The translations under genes were made by a program, and so were the position numbers. Shown piece by piece: positions 1 through 9,908 of a DNA stretch of 39,115 bases. The stretch is from the NCBI GenBank assembly GCA_937949915.1, contig CALECP010000036.1:1-39115 (forward strand). The letters are read 5' to 3'. Source of the stretch: an uncultured Anaerolineae bacterium (GTDB lineage Bacteria; Chloroflexota; Anaerolineae; Promineifilales; Promineifilaceae). The notes below the pieces were generated by a model. It was not told where the DNA came from. It did not search any database and saw nothing but the letters and a program-made list of their open reading frames with translations. Numbering within the stretch: position 1 is the first letter of the stretch; every line of letters begins with the position of its first letter.

Positions 1-985
1 GCCCCGTATCACCTGCACTCATGACAAGATACGCTATCCCATTTGCGGCCGTGACGAACGTTACGCCATTGCCTCCCAGCACATTTTTTCGAAATGAGTC
101 CAGCTTTGTCGGGTTGGCGGGATCACTGACATCGATCATCAGCATATCTGCCCCGCCTGAAATGTACGCAACCCCATCGATCACCTTAACGGTTGAGACA
201 CCTTCCATCAGATCAAATCGACTAAGAACAATGGGCATTTCAGGATTATTCACATCGACTGTCACCAGTTCATTTTCCTCGTTTGTGAAATAAACGATGG
301 TATCAGCGATGTGTATGTAACTCGGAGATTCATTTTTAAGAACCGCCCCTTTCCACTCAAGGTTGGCGGGGTCACTGACATCGATCATCAGCAATTCACG
401 AAGCCCAACTTGCCCAGGCACAGATCGCTCAATATAGGCTGCATCGCCAACCACTTGCACATCACCCGCATACTCAAAATCAATCGTGTCCAGCACCACC
501 AGATCGTTCGAATCGCTGACATCAACGCTCATCAAACCATAGCCCCATGCTGTCAAATAAGCCGTTGATCCGCTGATTGCGATGTCGTTTGTGGTGTATC
601 GTCCAGCCTGCACCGAGTCAAGCACTCTCGGATTAGTCGGGTCACTAACATCAATCGTCACCAAACCATTTTTCCAATTGGCAACATACGCGATTGAATC
701 GACCACTGCAATTTCCATCAAAGCCCCCGGTATCGGTTCGCTTTTTCCGATAATGATGGGGTTTTCAGGTGATGATATGTCGAGAACAGCGAGCGTTCCC
801 CCCGCACCAGCATAGGCGATGTTGCCTTCTATAAAGAGGGTGTTGATACGCCCCTCGAAATGCCGGATCAGGCTGAGTGCGCCTGCTGTTTGGGCGTGAG
901 AGGGTGGCGTAGCGTACGAAAATAATGTCAATGCACTGAGGCAAAGCACAGCAAAGAGGACTGTAATCCATAATGATTGTTTCAT
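1..985 (-). CDS. Secreted LVIVD-repeat beta-propeller-like protein (partial, runs off window start)
   Basis: Reverse-strand frame open from ATG at 985 to position 1: MKQSLWITVLFAVLCLSALTLFSYATPPSHAQTAG... signal peptide, then repeated 'xxIDVSDPxNPxxLDS...AYLxx' units (IDVSDPTNPRVLDSVQ, VDVSDSNDLVVLDTI, IDVSDPANLEW, IDVSDPANPTKLDSF). Not in the ORF track, probably because it has no stop in the window. Confidence 0.85.
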   Translation of the reverse strand, partial: MKQSLWITVLFAVLCLSALTLFSYATPPSHAQTAGALSLIRHFEGRINTLFIEGNIAYAGAGGTLAVLDISSPENPIIIGKSEPIPGALMEIAVVDSIAYVANWKNGLVTIDVSDPTNPRVLDSVQAGRYTTNDIAISGSTAYLTAWGYGLMSVDVSDSNDLVVLDTIDFEYAGDVQVVGDAAYIERSVPGQVGLRELLMIDVSDPANLEWKGAVLKNESPSYIHIADTIVYFTNEENELVTVDVNNPEMPIVLSRFDLMEGVSTVKVIDGVAYISGGADMLMIDVSDPANPTKLDSFRKNVLGGNGVTFVTAANGIAYLVMSAGDTG

Positions 986-1120
986 GATTCTCTTCTTATT
1001 TTGTTTACGGATGATTACAAATAAGCAGGCATTATAGGTAAGAGTTATGCAGTAAACAAAAACGGTCGGCAATGTTCCAGCGGCCGTTTGGTGGCCTTAT
1101 AGGTAAGTGCAACATTTGAC

Positions 1121-1138
1121 GCTATACTCTCGTATAGC
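1121..1138. promoter_or_regulatory. Perfect inverted repeat GCTATAC-TCTC-GTATAGC just upstream of dnaG
   Basis: 7-bp perfect arms, 4-nt loop, 15 bp upstream of the dnaG ATG; TTGACG overlaps its left edge at 1116-1121. Confidence 0.5.
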
Positions 1139-1153
1139 TTTGTAGTAACAATT

Positions 1154-3064
1154 ATGTCAATCGCACAGGAAATCAAGAGTAGGTTGGACATCGTGGATGT
1201 CATTTCTGAGTATGTGGACTTGAAAAAGTCTGGACGTAATTACGCTGGGTTTTGCCCATTCCATGCCAATTCGCGCACGCCTGCCTTTTATGTGTCGCCA
1301 GAGCGACAATCGTGGCACTGTTTTGGGGCATGTGCAGAGGGCGGCGATGTCTTTTCTTTTTTGATGAAGAAGGAGGGCTGGGATTTTCGGGAGGCGCTGG
1401 AGGAGATGGCGCAGCGCACGGGTGTTGAGATTCCGGCATACAAGCCAAAGTCGGCCGCCCAGCAATCGGCCGAAAATAAACTGACGGTGCTGATGACGGC
1501 CGCGGCCGATTATTATCACAAGCTGTTTTTGACCGCGCCGCAAGCCAGTTACGCCCGTGATTATCTGGAACGGCGTGAAGTGACGGCCGAGACGATCACC
1601 GCTTTTCAATTGGGATACGCGCTCAATAGTTGGGATGCTTGCCGCAACTATTTTGAAGAGCAGGGATACACCCGTGACGATTTGCTGGCAGTGGGGTTAC
1701 TTACTTTTAATGAAGAAAAAGACAGCACCTATGATCGTTTCCGCAACCGGCTGATGTTTCCCATTCGCAATATCGACCGCCAAATCGTTGGGTTTGGTGC
1801 GCGTACTTTAGAGCCGGATGGCGTACCCAAATATCTCAATTCGCCCCAGACCGCTCTGTTCGACAAAAGCAACATTTTGTATGGACTAGATGCGGCGAAA
1901 CGCAACATTCGTGACGCAGGGCAAGCGATCATTGTCGAAGGGTACATGGATGTGATTCGCGCACACCAGGCTGGCTACCAAAATGTGATCGCCCAGATGG
2001 GGACGGCACTGACGGAAACGCAGCTCAACTTGCTCAAACGGTACACGAAACGGTTCGTGATTGCGCTGGATGCAGACGCGGCCGGAGTGAATGCGACGAT
2101 GCGTTCGCTTGAGGTGGCGCGGGAAACGCTTGACCGTGATTTTGAGGTGCGCTTTGATGCGCGTGGGCTGGTGCGAAATGAAGGGCGACTGAAAGCGGAC
2201 ATTCGCATCGCCACCATGCCGGAAGGCAAAGACCCGGACGACATCATTCGACACGATGCGACACAATGGCCTGTGCTGATAGGCAAGGCAAAACCGGTGG
2301 TCGAATATGTGATCGATGTGGTGACGGCCGATGTAGACCGCAATGATGCAAAAGCGAAATCAGACGCGGCAAAACGGGTGATTCCGTTGATCAAAGATAT
2401 TGCGGATGCAGTTGAGCGCGACCATTGGTTGCAACGGCTGGCAGAAGCGTTACAGGTAGATGTGCAGGCGTTACGCACTTATGCGGCACGGGGAATCGGC
2501 AAACGGCCGCCTGCGCCGAAACGCAACCGCGAACGGCCGTCATCTACTCTGAGCCGAAACGTGAAAGCGCCGTTAGCGGTTGACAAATTAGAAGCGCATT
2601 TTTTGCGAGAAGTTATCGCGTGGCCAAACATGCTGGCACAGGTCGATTCGCACCTACGCCACACGCGCCAACCGGCCGTCGGCCGTGATGATTTCACCGC
2701 AACGGAAGATCAGACGCTGTTCCGCTATTTGGCGCACTATGCAAACACGGTGGGCGATTCGGCCGCAATGCTCACCACGCTCTACGCCGAAATGGATGAC
2801 TATTTGGTCGGCCGTGTCCAGGGGCTATTGGCACTACCCCATACAGACGACGCTCAATTGGAGCAACTGCCACAACGCTTAACAACATCCGTTCTCAGTT
2901 GGCGACTGGACAAAATAAAACGCCAATTGGACGAAGTAAAACAGATGATGGGTGCGGATCATGATCCGGCGCATCTGGAAACATGTCAAATGCTGTCGAT
3001 GATGGTACAAAGCATCCATCAAGCAAAGCATAAACTTTCAGTTCAGGGGCAGCGCACCACGTAG
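1154..3064 (+). CDS. dnaG: DNA primase
   Basis: CHC2 zinc finger (FCPFHANSRTPAFYVSPERQSWHCFGAC), TOPRIM (IIVEGYMDVIRAHQAG..ALDADAAG), followed by the major sigma factor. Confidence 0.97.
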   Translation: MSIAQEIKSRLDIVDVISEYVDLKKSGRNYAGFCPFHANSRTPAFYVSPERQSWHCFGACAEGGDVFSFLMKKEGWDFREALEEMAQRTGVEIPAYKPKSAAQQSAENKLTVLMTAAADYYHKLFLTAPQASYARDYLERREVTAETITAFQLGYALNSWDACRNYFEEQGYTRDDLLAVGLLTFNEEKDSTYDRFRNRLMFPIRNIDRQIVGFGARTLEPDGVPKYLNSPQTALFDKSNILYGLDAAKRNIRDAGQAIIVEGYMDVIRAHQAGYQNVIAQMGTALTETQLNLLKRYTKRFVIALDADAAGVNATMRSLEVARETLDRDFEVRFDARGLVRNEGRLKADIRIATMPEGKDPDDIIRHDATQWPVLIGKAKPVVEYVIDVVTADVDRNDAKAKSDAAKRVIPLIKDIADAVERDHWLQRLAEALQVDVQALRTYAARGIGKRPPAPKRNRERPSSTLSRNVKAPLAVDKLEAHFLREVIAWPNMLAQVDSHLRHTRQPAVGRDDFTATEDQTLFRYLAHYANTVGDSAAMLTTLYAEMDDYLVGRVQGLLALPHTDDAQLEQLPQRLTTSVLSWRLDKIKRQLDEVKQMMGADHDPAHLETCQMLSMMVQSIHQAKHKLSVQGQRTT

Positions 3065-3085
3065 ATATGGCGCAAGGAATTATTT

Positions 3086-5173
3086 ATGAGCAAACGACGG
3101 ACAACGACGCTTAAAAAGTTGGTTGAAGAAGAAAAGATAAAAACAGAAGAAGTCGATTTGATCGATGACGATATGGATAGCCAAGCTGTGATTGAAGCAC
3201 TGGTCAAAAAGGCACGTCGGGATCGCAGGATCAATGAGACAGAGATCATCACTGTTTCGGCCGATCTCGATGAAGCGCAAGCAGAAGCCCTGTATGCGCG
3301 GATTCAAAAGTTGGGTATTCGCATTGAGGAAGCCCCAGATGAAGACGAAGACCCGGACGCAAAAGCGAAAATGCCGGTTGTGCCGATGGGCGATGGCAGC
3401 AATGATGATCCGGTACAGACATATTTGCGCGAGATCGGCCGGGTGCCACTGCTCAAGGCGGCCGAAGAGGTTTGGCTATCGCTGCAATTGATGGCGCAAA
3501 CACGCTTGATCACGCTCTCCTACGATTGGGTAATCGATTCGATTACGGCCGCCACAGACAAAACGGCGATGACCAATCAACACGCTATCAAATTTGATCA
3601 GCGTTTTATGAGCTACCTAGAGAAGCGCATCAGCACCACAGAAGACACCGAAAATCAGCCTTTGATCGCGGTACAAGACGAGATCAGGCAATGGTATTGG
3701 TCTGTGATCGATGCGATTATTCTGAGCGAGAATCGGGACGACATCGTTGCCAAGCATAGTTCTGCACTGGGAACGAGTTTCATGAAATTCCTAGATGTGC
3801 AGGCCGAAAAGGCGCGCAAAGAGAGCGAAGACAAAGAGCGACGCGAGCGTGACCGTGAAGAAGCAGGTGCGCTGTATAGAAACCTCCTTGAAGTCAAATT
3901 GGTTGCCCTCAACAACACGCAACAGCTACTGCCGATCTCTCAATTGAACGACAGTGACGACAATCGCGCTATCGCCCTCGCCAACTATCGCAAGCTGCTG
4001 ACGACATGGGAAGCCGTGATCGCGGCCACGCACGATCTCAACATCGACTCGCCCGATTTGGAGTCGATTGTGGGCGAAGTGACCCGCTTGCGCCAAAGCT
4101 GGCAAAGCGAAAGCAGCTCTTATTTGCGCCACTATCTCAACAAAGGGTACTGGGGACAAGAAGAGACGTGGAAAGAGATCGCCCGTCACATGTTTGATCT
4201 GTTCGCAGCCCTTTATTTGCTCCCGAACCGCTTGACACGCCGCTTGTGCGATGCGTTTGAGGAAACGGGCGTGATGCCATCCCACGATACATTTGTCGGA
4301 TGGATAAACGACATCGATCCCGACCTCGAATACAACAGCTTTATGATCGAAAATTTGGCAGAGGAGGCGAAAAGTTCGCTCACACGTGCCAACTTACGCT
4401 TGGTGGTCAGCGTTGCCAAACGGTACATGAATCGCGGCATCCATTTGCTTGATCTGATTCAAGAGGGCAACGTCGGGTTGCTCCGCGCCGTCGAGAAGTT
4501 TGACGCGACGAAAGGGTATAAGTTCAGCACGTATGCGACGTGGTGGATTCGTCAGGCGGTCAGTCGAGCAATCGCAGATCAGGCGCGTACCATTCGCATA
4601 CCGGTACACATGGTAGAGACGATCAACAAGATCATGCGGAAGCAGCGCGACATGGTGCAGGGTCTCGGCCGTGAGCCAAAAACGGAAGAACTCGCGCTTG
4701 AACTCAACTTTATGGAAGAGAAAGATGTGGAGATGATCCGGCAGGCGCTCGCGCATGATCTCCCCATCGACCCAGCGCTAAACCGCAGATGGAAACAAGC
4801 GGCGAATAAAATCCGCAACATCCTAAAAATCTCGCAAGACCCGATGTCATTGTCAACCCCGATTGGGGGCGATGATGACAGCACCACGTATGGCGATTTT
4901 ATCCCGGACGAGAGTGCGCCCGAACCGACAGACGCAGCCAGCAAAGAGCTATTGCGCGACCAGATCAAGGATGCGCTTGACTTCCTGACAGATCGGGAGC
5001 GGTCTGTGCTGGAGATGCGCTTTGGGCTGAAGGATGGCAAAGACCATACGCTGGAAGAGGTCGGCCGTCAGTTTGGTGTCACTCGTGAGCGCATTCGCCA
5101 GATCGAAGCGAAAGCGTTGCGGAAATTGCGCCATCCGAGTCGCAGTCGTGCGTTGCGCGATTATTTGAGCTAA
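3086..5173 (+). CDS. rpoD: Primary RNA polymerase sigma-70 factor
   Basis: Region 1.2 [16 protein letters not shown]; region 2 [59 protein letters not shown]; region 4.2 [40 protein letters not shown]. Confidence 0.97.
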   Translation: MSKRRTTTLKKLVEEEKIKTEEVDLIDDDMDSQAVIEALVKKARRDRRINETEIITVSADLDEAQAEALYARIQKLGIRIEEAPDEDEDPDAKAKMPVVPMGDGSNDDPVQTYLREIGRVPLLKAAEEVWLSLQLMAQTRLITLSYDWVIDSITAATDKTAMTNQHAIKFDQRFMSYLEKRISTTEDTENQPLIAVQDEIRQWYWSVIDAIILSENRDDIVAKHSSALGTSFMKFLDVQAEKARKESEDKERRERDREEAGALYRNLLEVKLVALNNTQQLLPISQLNDSDDNRAIALANYRKLLTTWEAVIAATHDLNIDSPDLESIVGEVTRLRQSWQSESSSYLRHYLNKGYWGQEETWKEIARHMFDLFAALYLLPNRLTRRLCDAFEETGVMPSHDTFVGWINDIDPDLEYNSFMIENLAEEAKSSLTRANLRLVVSVAKRYMNRGIHLLDLIQEGNVGLLRAVEKFDATKGYKFSTYATWWIRQAVSRAIADQARTIRIPVHMVETINKIMRKQRDMVQGLGREPKTEELALELNFMEEKDVEMIRQALAHDLPIDPALNRRWKQAANKIRNILKISQDPMSLSTPIGGDDDSTTYGDFIPDESAPEPTDAASKELLRDQIKDALDFLTDRERSVLEMRFGLKDGKDHTLEEVGRQFGVTRERIRQIEAKALRKLRHPSRSRALRDYLS

Positions 5174-5182
5174 CACATACAT

Positions 5183-5212
5183 CGTAGGGACACGGCGCAC
5201 CGTGTCCCTACG
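5183..5212. repeat. Dispersed palindrome, family A copy 1 (CGTAGGGACACGG-CGCA-CCGTGTCCCTACG)
   Basis: 13-bp perfect arms; related copies at 15999-16019 and 16224-16245. Confidence 0.85.
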
Positions 5213-5243
5213 GATAATTATTACAACATTTTTTTGGACAATT

Positions 5244-6905
5244 ATGCAAGTCATCGAAGATTTGAAACAAGCCGTTCATGCGGCGATAGAAAAGGCACAA
5301 GAGGCGGGTGATTTCGGAGCGTTTGCTATTCCTGAGATCGCTGTAGAACGGCCGAAAGATACAACACACGGCGATTATGCGTCACCGACGGCGTTGCGTT
5401 TGGCGAAGCTGGCACGGATGAAGCCGCGTGACATTGCGGAAACGATCATCAAGCATTTGGCAGCCCCGGCCGCGATCAGCGAGGTGACGCTGGCAGGGCC
5501 GGGCTTTATCAACTTTCGGTTGTCCAACCAGTATTTGCATGGGCTGATCGAGCAGATGATCGGGGATGAAACGTTCGGCCGGACGACACAAGGCGCGGGC
5601 AAACGGGCGCAAATCGAGTTTGTCAGTGCCAACCCGACGGGGCCGATTACGATTGGACGGACGCGGGGCGGCGTGATCGGCGACACGCTGGCGCGACTAA
5701 TGGAAGCGGCCGGGTACGATGTCACCCGCGAGTATTATTACAATGATGCGGGTCGCCAAATTCAGATGTTGGGCGAATCTGTGCAAATTCGCTATCTACA
5801 GGAGTTGGGGCAAGAAAAAGAGTTGACAGACGACCATTATCAAGGTGCGTATATCCGCGATTTGGCGCGTGAACTAAAGGCGGAACACGGCGAGACGTTG
5901 AGCGATAGTCCGGCCGATTATTTCGGTGACTATGCTAAAAGTGCCATCAGCAGCCAACAAAAAGCGAGCCTGCAACGGGTGGGCATTACGCATGACGTTT
6001 ACTTTAACGAAAACGATCTATACAGTGACGGCAGCCTGACCGATACGCTCGAAACATTGGCGCAGAACGGCTATTTGTACGAAAAAGATGGCGCGAAATG
6101 GCTGAAAACGACGGCATTTGGCGATGATAAAGATCGGGTGGCAGTGCGTTCGAGTGATGGACGGCCGACGTACCGTGTTCCCGACATTGCGTACCATAAA
6201 AACAAAGCAGAACGCAACTTCGATGTGGTGGTCGATATTTTCGGGCCGGATCATCATGCGGTTGCGCCCCAAGTGCTGATGGGTGTGCAGATGCTGGGAT
6301 ATGACACCGCGTTTGTGCATACGTTGCTCCATCAAATCGTCAACTTGATTCGGGATGGCGTAACGGTGAAGATGAGTACGCGCCGGGGCAACTATGTGAC
6401 GCTCGATGAGTTGGTCGATGAAGTGGGGCCAGATGCAGTGCGCTACTTTATGATTGCGCGTTCGGCGACCAGCCATGTCAACTTTGACCTTGATCTTGCG
6501 CTGGCACAGTCAGACGAGAACCCTGTTTTCTACATCCAAAACGCGCATGTGCGTTGCTGTGGTATTTTCCGCAAATGGGTAGAGGCGGGGCTGGCGGCCG
6601 ATGCGGACACGAACGCTGATCTCAGCTTGCTGACGCATGAGAAAGAGATCGAATTTTTACGCAAGGCGCATGAGTTGAGCGAAGTGATCGATAATGCGGT
6701 GACGCAATACGAGCCACACCATATCGCCTTTTATGCGTATGATCTGGCGGCCGATTTCCATCCACTTTATGATGCGTGTCGCGTTTTGAATGATAGTGTG
6801 CCGGAAGATTTGCGTTTGGCGCGGCTGCGGCTGTACCGGGCGGCACAACATCTGTTCGGCCGGGTGTTGGACCTGATGGGTATGACGGCACCGGAGCGCA
6901 TGTAG
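5244..6905 (+). CDS. argS: Arginyl-tRNA synthetase
   Basis: IEFVSANPTGPITIGRTRGGVIGD, REYYYNDAGRQI, VKMSTRRGNYVTLDELVDEVGPDAVRYF. ATG at 5244 (MQVIEDLKQ) preferred over the ORF-track start 5202, which lies inside the palindrome. Confidence 0.95.
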   Translation: MQVIEDLKQAVHAAIEKAQEAGDFGAFAIPEIAVERPKDTTHGDYASPTALRLAKLARMKPRDIAETIIKHLAAPAAISEVTLAGPGFINFRLSNQYLHGLIEQMIGDETFGRTTQGAGKRAQIEFVSANPTGPITIGRTRGGVIGDTLARLMEAAGYDVTREYYYNDAGRQIQMLGESVQIRYLQELGQEKELTDDHYQGAYIRDLARELKAEHGETLSDSPADYFGDYAKSAISSQQKASLQRVGITHDVYFNENDLYSDGSLTDTLETLAQNGYLYEKDGAKWLKTTAFGDDKDRVAVRSSDGRPTYRVPDIAYHKNKAERNFDVVVDIFGPDHHAVAPQVLMGVQMLGYDTAFVHTLLHQIVNLIRDGVTVKMSTRRGNYVTLDELVDEVGPDAVRYFMIARSATSHVNFDLDLALAQSDENPVFYIQNAHVRCCGIFRKWVEAGLAADADTNADLSLLTHEKEIEFLRKAHELSEVIDNAVTQYEPHHIAFYAYDLAADFHPLYDACRVLNDSVPEDLRLARLRLYRAAQHLFGRVLDLMGMTAPERM

Positions 6906-6971
6906 GCGATTGCCTCGATTATCCTGACCAATAGTGACGAGTCCGTTTGAAATGTGATCGACAAAGATATT

Positions 6972-7847
6972 ATGCAAGAGCAAACAGAAATAGGCGCACA
7001 CATCCCGATCCGCACACAGCAGGTGGTCAATACCGCCTCTGTGTCGCACCGTAGCCCGTTTCGCTACCCGGGCGGCAAAACATGGCTTGTCCCCACCATT
7101 CGGGCGTGGCTGGATGGGCTTGATTATCGGCCGAGCCATCTTATCGACCCGTTCACCGGGGGGGGCATTGTGCCGTTGTCTGCGTTGTTCGATGATCGTG
7201 TTGACGAGATTGTGTTGGTAGAGCTTGATCAAGAAGTGGCGGCCGTGTGGCAAACGATCATCGACGATCCAACATGGCTTGTCGCGCAAATCGAAGCGTT
7301 TGAGATCAACCTAGACACGGTTCGCGCTGTTCTCGCCTCTGAACCCACGACAACAGAAGAACGCGCCTTCCGCACCATCATCAAAAACCGCACACAGCGC
7401 GGTGGCATTTTGGCAAAAGGGGCTTCATTGATGAAAACAGGCGAGAAAGGCAAAGGGGTTGCCTCCCGTTGGTATCCACAAACATTGGCAAAACGCATTC
7501 GTGCCATTCACACCTACAAAGATCGCATCACCGTATATGCAGAGGATGGCTTACCTATTATCGCTAAATATATCAGTTTGCCAACGGCCGCCTTTTTCGT
7601 CGATCCGCCGTACACGGCCGGGGGCAAACGGGCTGGTAGTCGCCTCTACAACCACAACGAACTCGATCACGAAGCACTGTTTGATCTGATGGCGGCCGTG
7701 CAGGGGCAATTTATGATGACGTATGACAACGCCCAAACGGTGATCGACTTATCGGAAGAACGCAACTTCACCCTCGAAAAAATCCCCATGAAAAACGCAC
7801 ACCATCGCCAAATGTACGAGCTATTAATTACCAATCAAGCTATATAA
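6972..7847 (+). CDS. D12-class (Dam/DpnIIA-like) N6-adenine DNA methyltransferase
   Basis: FRYPGGKTWLVP..., LIDPFTGGGIVPLSALF, FFVDPPYTAGGK; possible upstream start at 6954. Confidence 0.88.
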   Translation: MQEQTEIGAHIPIRTQQVVNTASVSHRSPFRYPGGKTWLVPTIRAWLDGLDYRPSHLIDPFTGGGIVPLSALFDDRVDEIVLVELDQEVAAVWQTIIDDPTWLVAQIEAFEINLDTVRAVLASEPTTTEERAFRTIIKNRTQRGGILAKGASLMKTGEKGKGVASRWYPQTLAKRIRAIHTYKDRITVYAEDGLPIIAKYISLPTAAFFVDPPYTAGGKRAGSRLYNHNELDHEALFDLMAAVQGQFMMTYDNAQTVIDLSEERNFTLEKIPMKNAHHRQMYELLITNQAI

Positions 7848-8810
7848 TCAGTTTGATACAAAAAGGTGTGTTGCAAAAAGCGTATACGGTGTACTCAACA
7901 AATTAATATCAAACTTTAGCGATGGCTCAACTGTCGATTTAGCACTATGCAATCGAAACGCTATCTGCCACCCCTCATCTAACGAAACGATCAGCGTTGT
8001 GTGCGAATTATCTTTATAGACCGCCTCGATCAGCCGATTAGGCAACTTTAGAATAGGTATTTTTGCCTTTGGTTTCACGCGCTTAAATCCTTGGTTCAAG
8101 CTACCATGCAGATTATACGCTTGAATTTCAACCTTCCCTCTCTGCCGAATCACTTTGTAAAAATCATATTCACCGATCAAATAAGCCAGCAATCGGCGCG
8201 ATAACTCTAGGGGGTGCGCCTCATTCAAGCGCATCAACTCAGCTCGGAAAGCATCTAAAACAGGCTTGTAAACATCTAACCCGACATCGCCAACCGCATC
8301 CCATTTCGCAGTCTTATCATTGTTCCGAACATCAGCCAACATATTAAATGTGGGGGCGATCTCGTCAAAATATCTCTCTGAGCAAGGCAAGCCAAGCCAT
8401 TTCTGTCCAAAATCAATTTTTGGCGACAAACGTGGATGTTTTACAGCACGGTGGTTGTTCTTGGCTGAGATACCGATCTCCCATGACTGTTGTGACCGCA
8501 CGGTCAAAATATCTCGAACGTCCCCCACCTGTCCACGTGCATCAGCCACTATTTCAAGCTCCAAAATATCATCAAGTCCAGCCGCATGAGACAGGCGGGG
8601 TTCAACATCAATCAAAAAATTAATGGCGGCACTTGAGGTGATGCGGTAGGCATCTTGTGCATCTGCATCAAAGTTATCAAAGTATTGTTTGGCTGTTTTA
8701 TAGGGCGTATTTTCGATGATTCGCGTCGTTGTCAAAGTATGCAATCGTTCATATAGTTCCTGAAGGAGTGCATACTCGAACGCTTTGCCAGTACGGGTTT
8801 GTGATGCCAT
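7848..8810 (-). CDS. HaeIII-like type II restriction endonuclease
   Basis: 320 aa: GKAFEYALLQEL..., DARGQVGDVRDILTVRSQQSWEIGISAKNNHRAVKHPRLSPKIDFGQKWLGLPCSERYFDEIAP resembles R.HaeIII as recalled; directly downstream of an M.HaeIII-like gene. Confidence 0.85.
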   Translation of the reverse strand: MASQTRTGKAFEYALLQELYERLHTLTTTRIIENTPYKTAKQYFDNFDADAQDAYRITSSAAINFLIDVEPRLSHAAGLDDILELEIVADARGQVGDVRDILTVRSQQSWEIGISAKNNHRAVKHPRLSPKIDFGQKWLGLPCSERYFDEIAPTFNMLADVRNNDKTAKWDAVGDVGLDVYKPVLDAFRAELMRLNEAHPLELSRRLLAYLIGEYDFYKVIRQRGKVEIQAYNLHGSLNQGFKRVKPKAKIPILKLPNRLIEAVYKDNSHTTLIVSLDEGWQIAFRLHSAKSTVEPSLKFDINLLSTPYTLFATHLFVSN

Positions 8811-8820
8811 ATTAATCTAC

Positions 8821-9873
8821 CTACAAAGTAATTTTTGATCTCTCTAATTGCTGCACAGCCGTTGGAAAGCAAGGTGCGTTCGCATTTAAATCTTGACCGA
8901 TGACACGTGCTAACTGCTCCGCGAGCAGCACCGGAACCGCATTCCCCACCATCTTGTATCCGGCCGCTACATGCTCATAACAAAACAGAAAATCATCAGG
9001 AAACGTCTGTATCCGCGCACACTCCCGCACCGTCAGTCGCCGATACAAATGACGGGCTTCCTCCACAAACATGCGCTTATCTTTTTCTACAAACAGCATT
9101 TTGGGAGCTTGCGGGTGCATGGGGGCGTGTCTCGCCCCTGCTTGAATTGTAAAAGAAGGTTCGTGCCAATGACGCACCCGATTGCGCGACATATAGATCG
9201 ACGAAAAACCGCCAATCATGTACTCATGATTGGGAACAATACAGTGCGCTTTATTTGTATAATTTTTTTCTTTGGCTGGCACGGCATTATATTGCAAATC
9301 GCTGATCGCATCTGCAAGCGTTATCTTTTGTAGGGTCTCTTTTGTATGCGGCTCAGGAAATTGGAATGCACGGCCGAGATCATCACGATACCCAACGAAA
9401 AAGAGGCGTTTTCTGTCTTGCGGTATCCCAAAATCAGAGGCGTTCAGAAGCTGCAATGATAATGTATAACCACATTCTTCGAACATCGAGATGATATTTT
9501 CCAGCGCAGTCTTGTGCTTTGCTTGCAACATGCCAGCCACGTTTTCGGCAAGGAAAAATTTCGGCCGTTTTGCTTTCAAGATACGAATAAAATCAAAAAA
9601 TAACTGTCCCCGTTTGTCTGTGATCCCGCGCAACGCCCCGGCCGCGCTCCAGCTTTGGCACGGCGGCCCTCCGATAATGCCGTCGCAATCTGGCACGTCG
9701 GCCGCGTCGATCTCAACAATACTTCTTTTATCTAATCGGGTATGCGGATGGTTTTTTTCGTAGGTTTGCCAAATATCTTTATCATATTCGTTTGCCCAAA
9801 CAACGTTAAAACCCGCACGAGAGAACCCCAAATCTAAACCGCCTGCCCCCGCAAAAAACGAAACAATATCCAT
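8821..9873 (-). CDS. HaeIII-like C5-cytosine DNA methyltransferase (predicted GGCC)
   Basis: MDIVSFFAGAGGLDLGFSRAGFNVVWANEYDKDIWQTYEKNH, CDGIIGGPPCQSWSAAGALRGITDKRGQLFFDFIRILK, FFLAENVAGM, SRNRVRHWHEPSFTIQAGAR, HLYRRLTVRECARIQTFPDDF, GNAVPV; close to M.HaeIII as recalled. Start set at ATG 9873. Confidence 0.93.
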   Translation of the reverse strand: MDIVSFFAGAGGLDLGFSRAGFNVVWANEYDKDIWQTYEKNHPHTRLDKRSIVEIDAADVPDCDGIIGGPPCQSWSAAGALRGITDKRGQLFFDFIRILKAKRPKFFLAENVAGMLQAKHKTALENIISMFEECGYTLSLQLLNASDFGIPQDRKRLFFVGYRDDLGRAFQFPEPHTKETLQKITLADAISDLQYNAVPAKEKNYTNKAHCIVPNHEYMIGGFSSIYMSRNRVRHWHEPSFTIQAGARHAPMHPQAPKMLFVEKDKRMFVEEARHLYRRLTVRECARIQTFPDDFLFCYEHVAAGYKMVGNAVPVLLAEQLARVIGQDLNANAPCFPTAVQQLERSKITL

Positions 9874-9908
9874 ACGGCTATTTATAGCACAAATTTGCCA
9901 ATTTGTGT

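Noticed and set aside
21-815. Plus-strand ORFs at 21..293, 311..568 and 582..815
   Set aside because: The minus strand carries a continuous LVIVD-repeat protein through this region; plus ORFs are its shadow.
1157-1609. Long antisense ORFs over dnaG, rpoD, argS and der (e.g. 1157..1609 -, 4579..5040 -, 6657..7289 -)
   Set aside because: They lie opposite strongly supported CDS, have biased composition and no recognisable domains; typical shadow ORFs.
5202-5243. Upstream argS start at 5202 (MSLRIIITTFFWTI...)
   Set aside because: Lies within the family-A palindrome; ATG 5244 gives a normal ArgS N-terminus.
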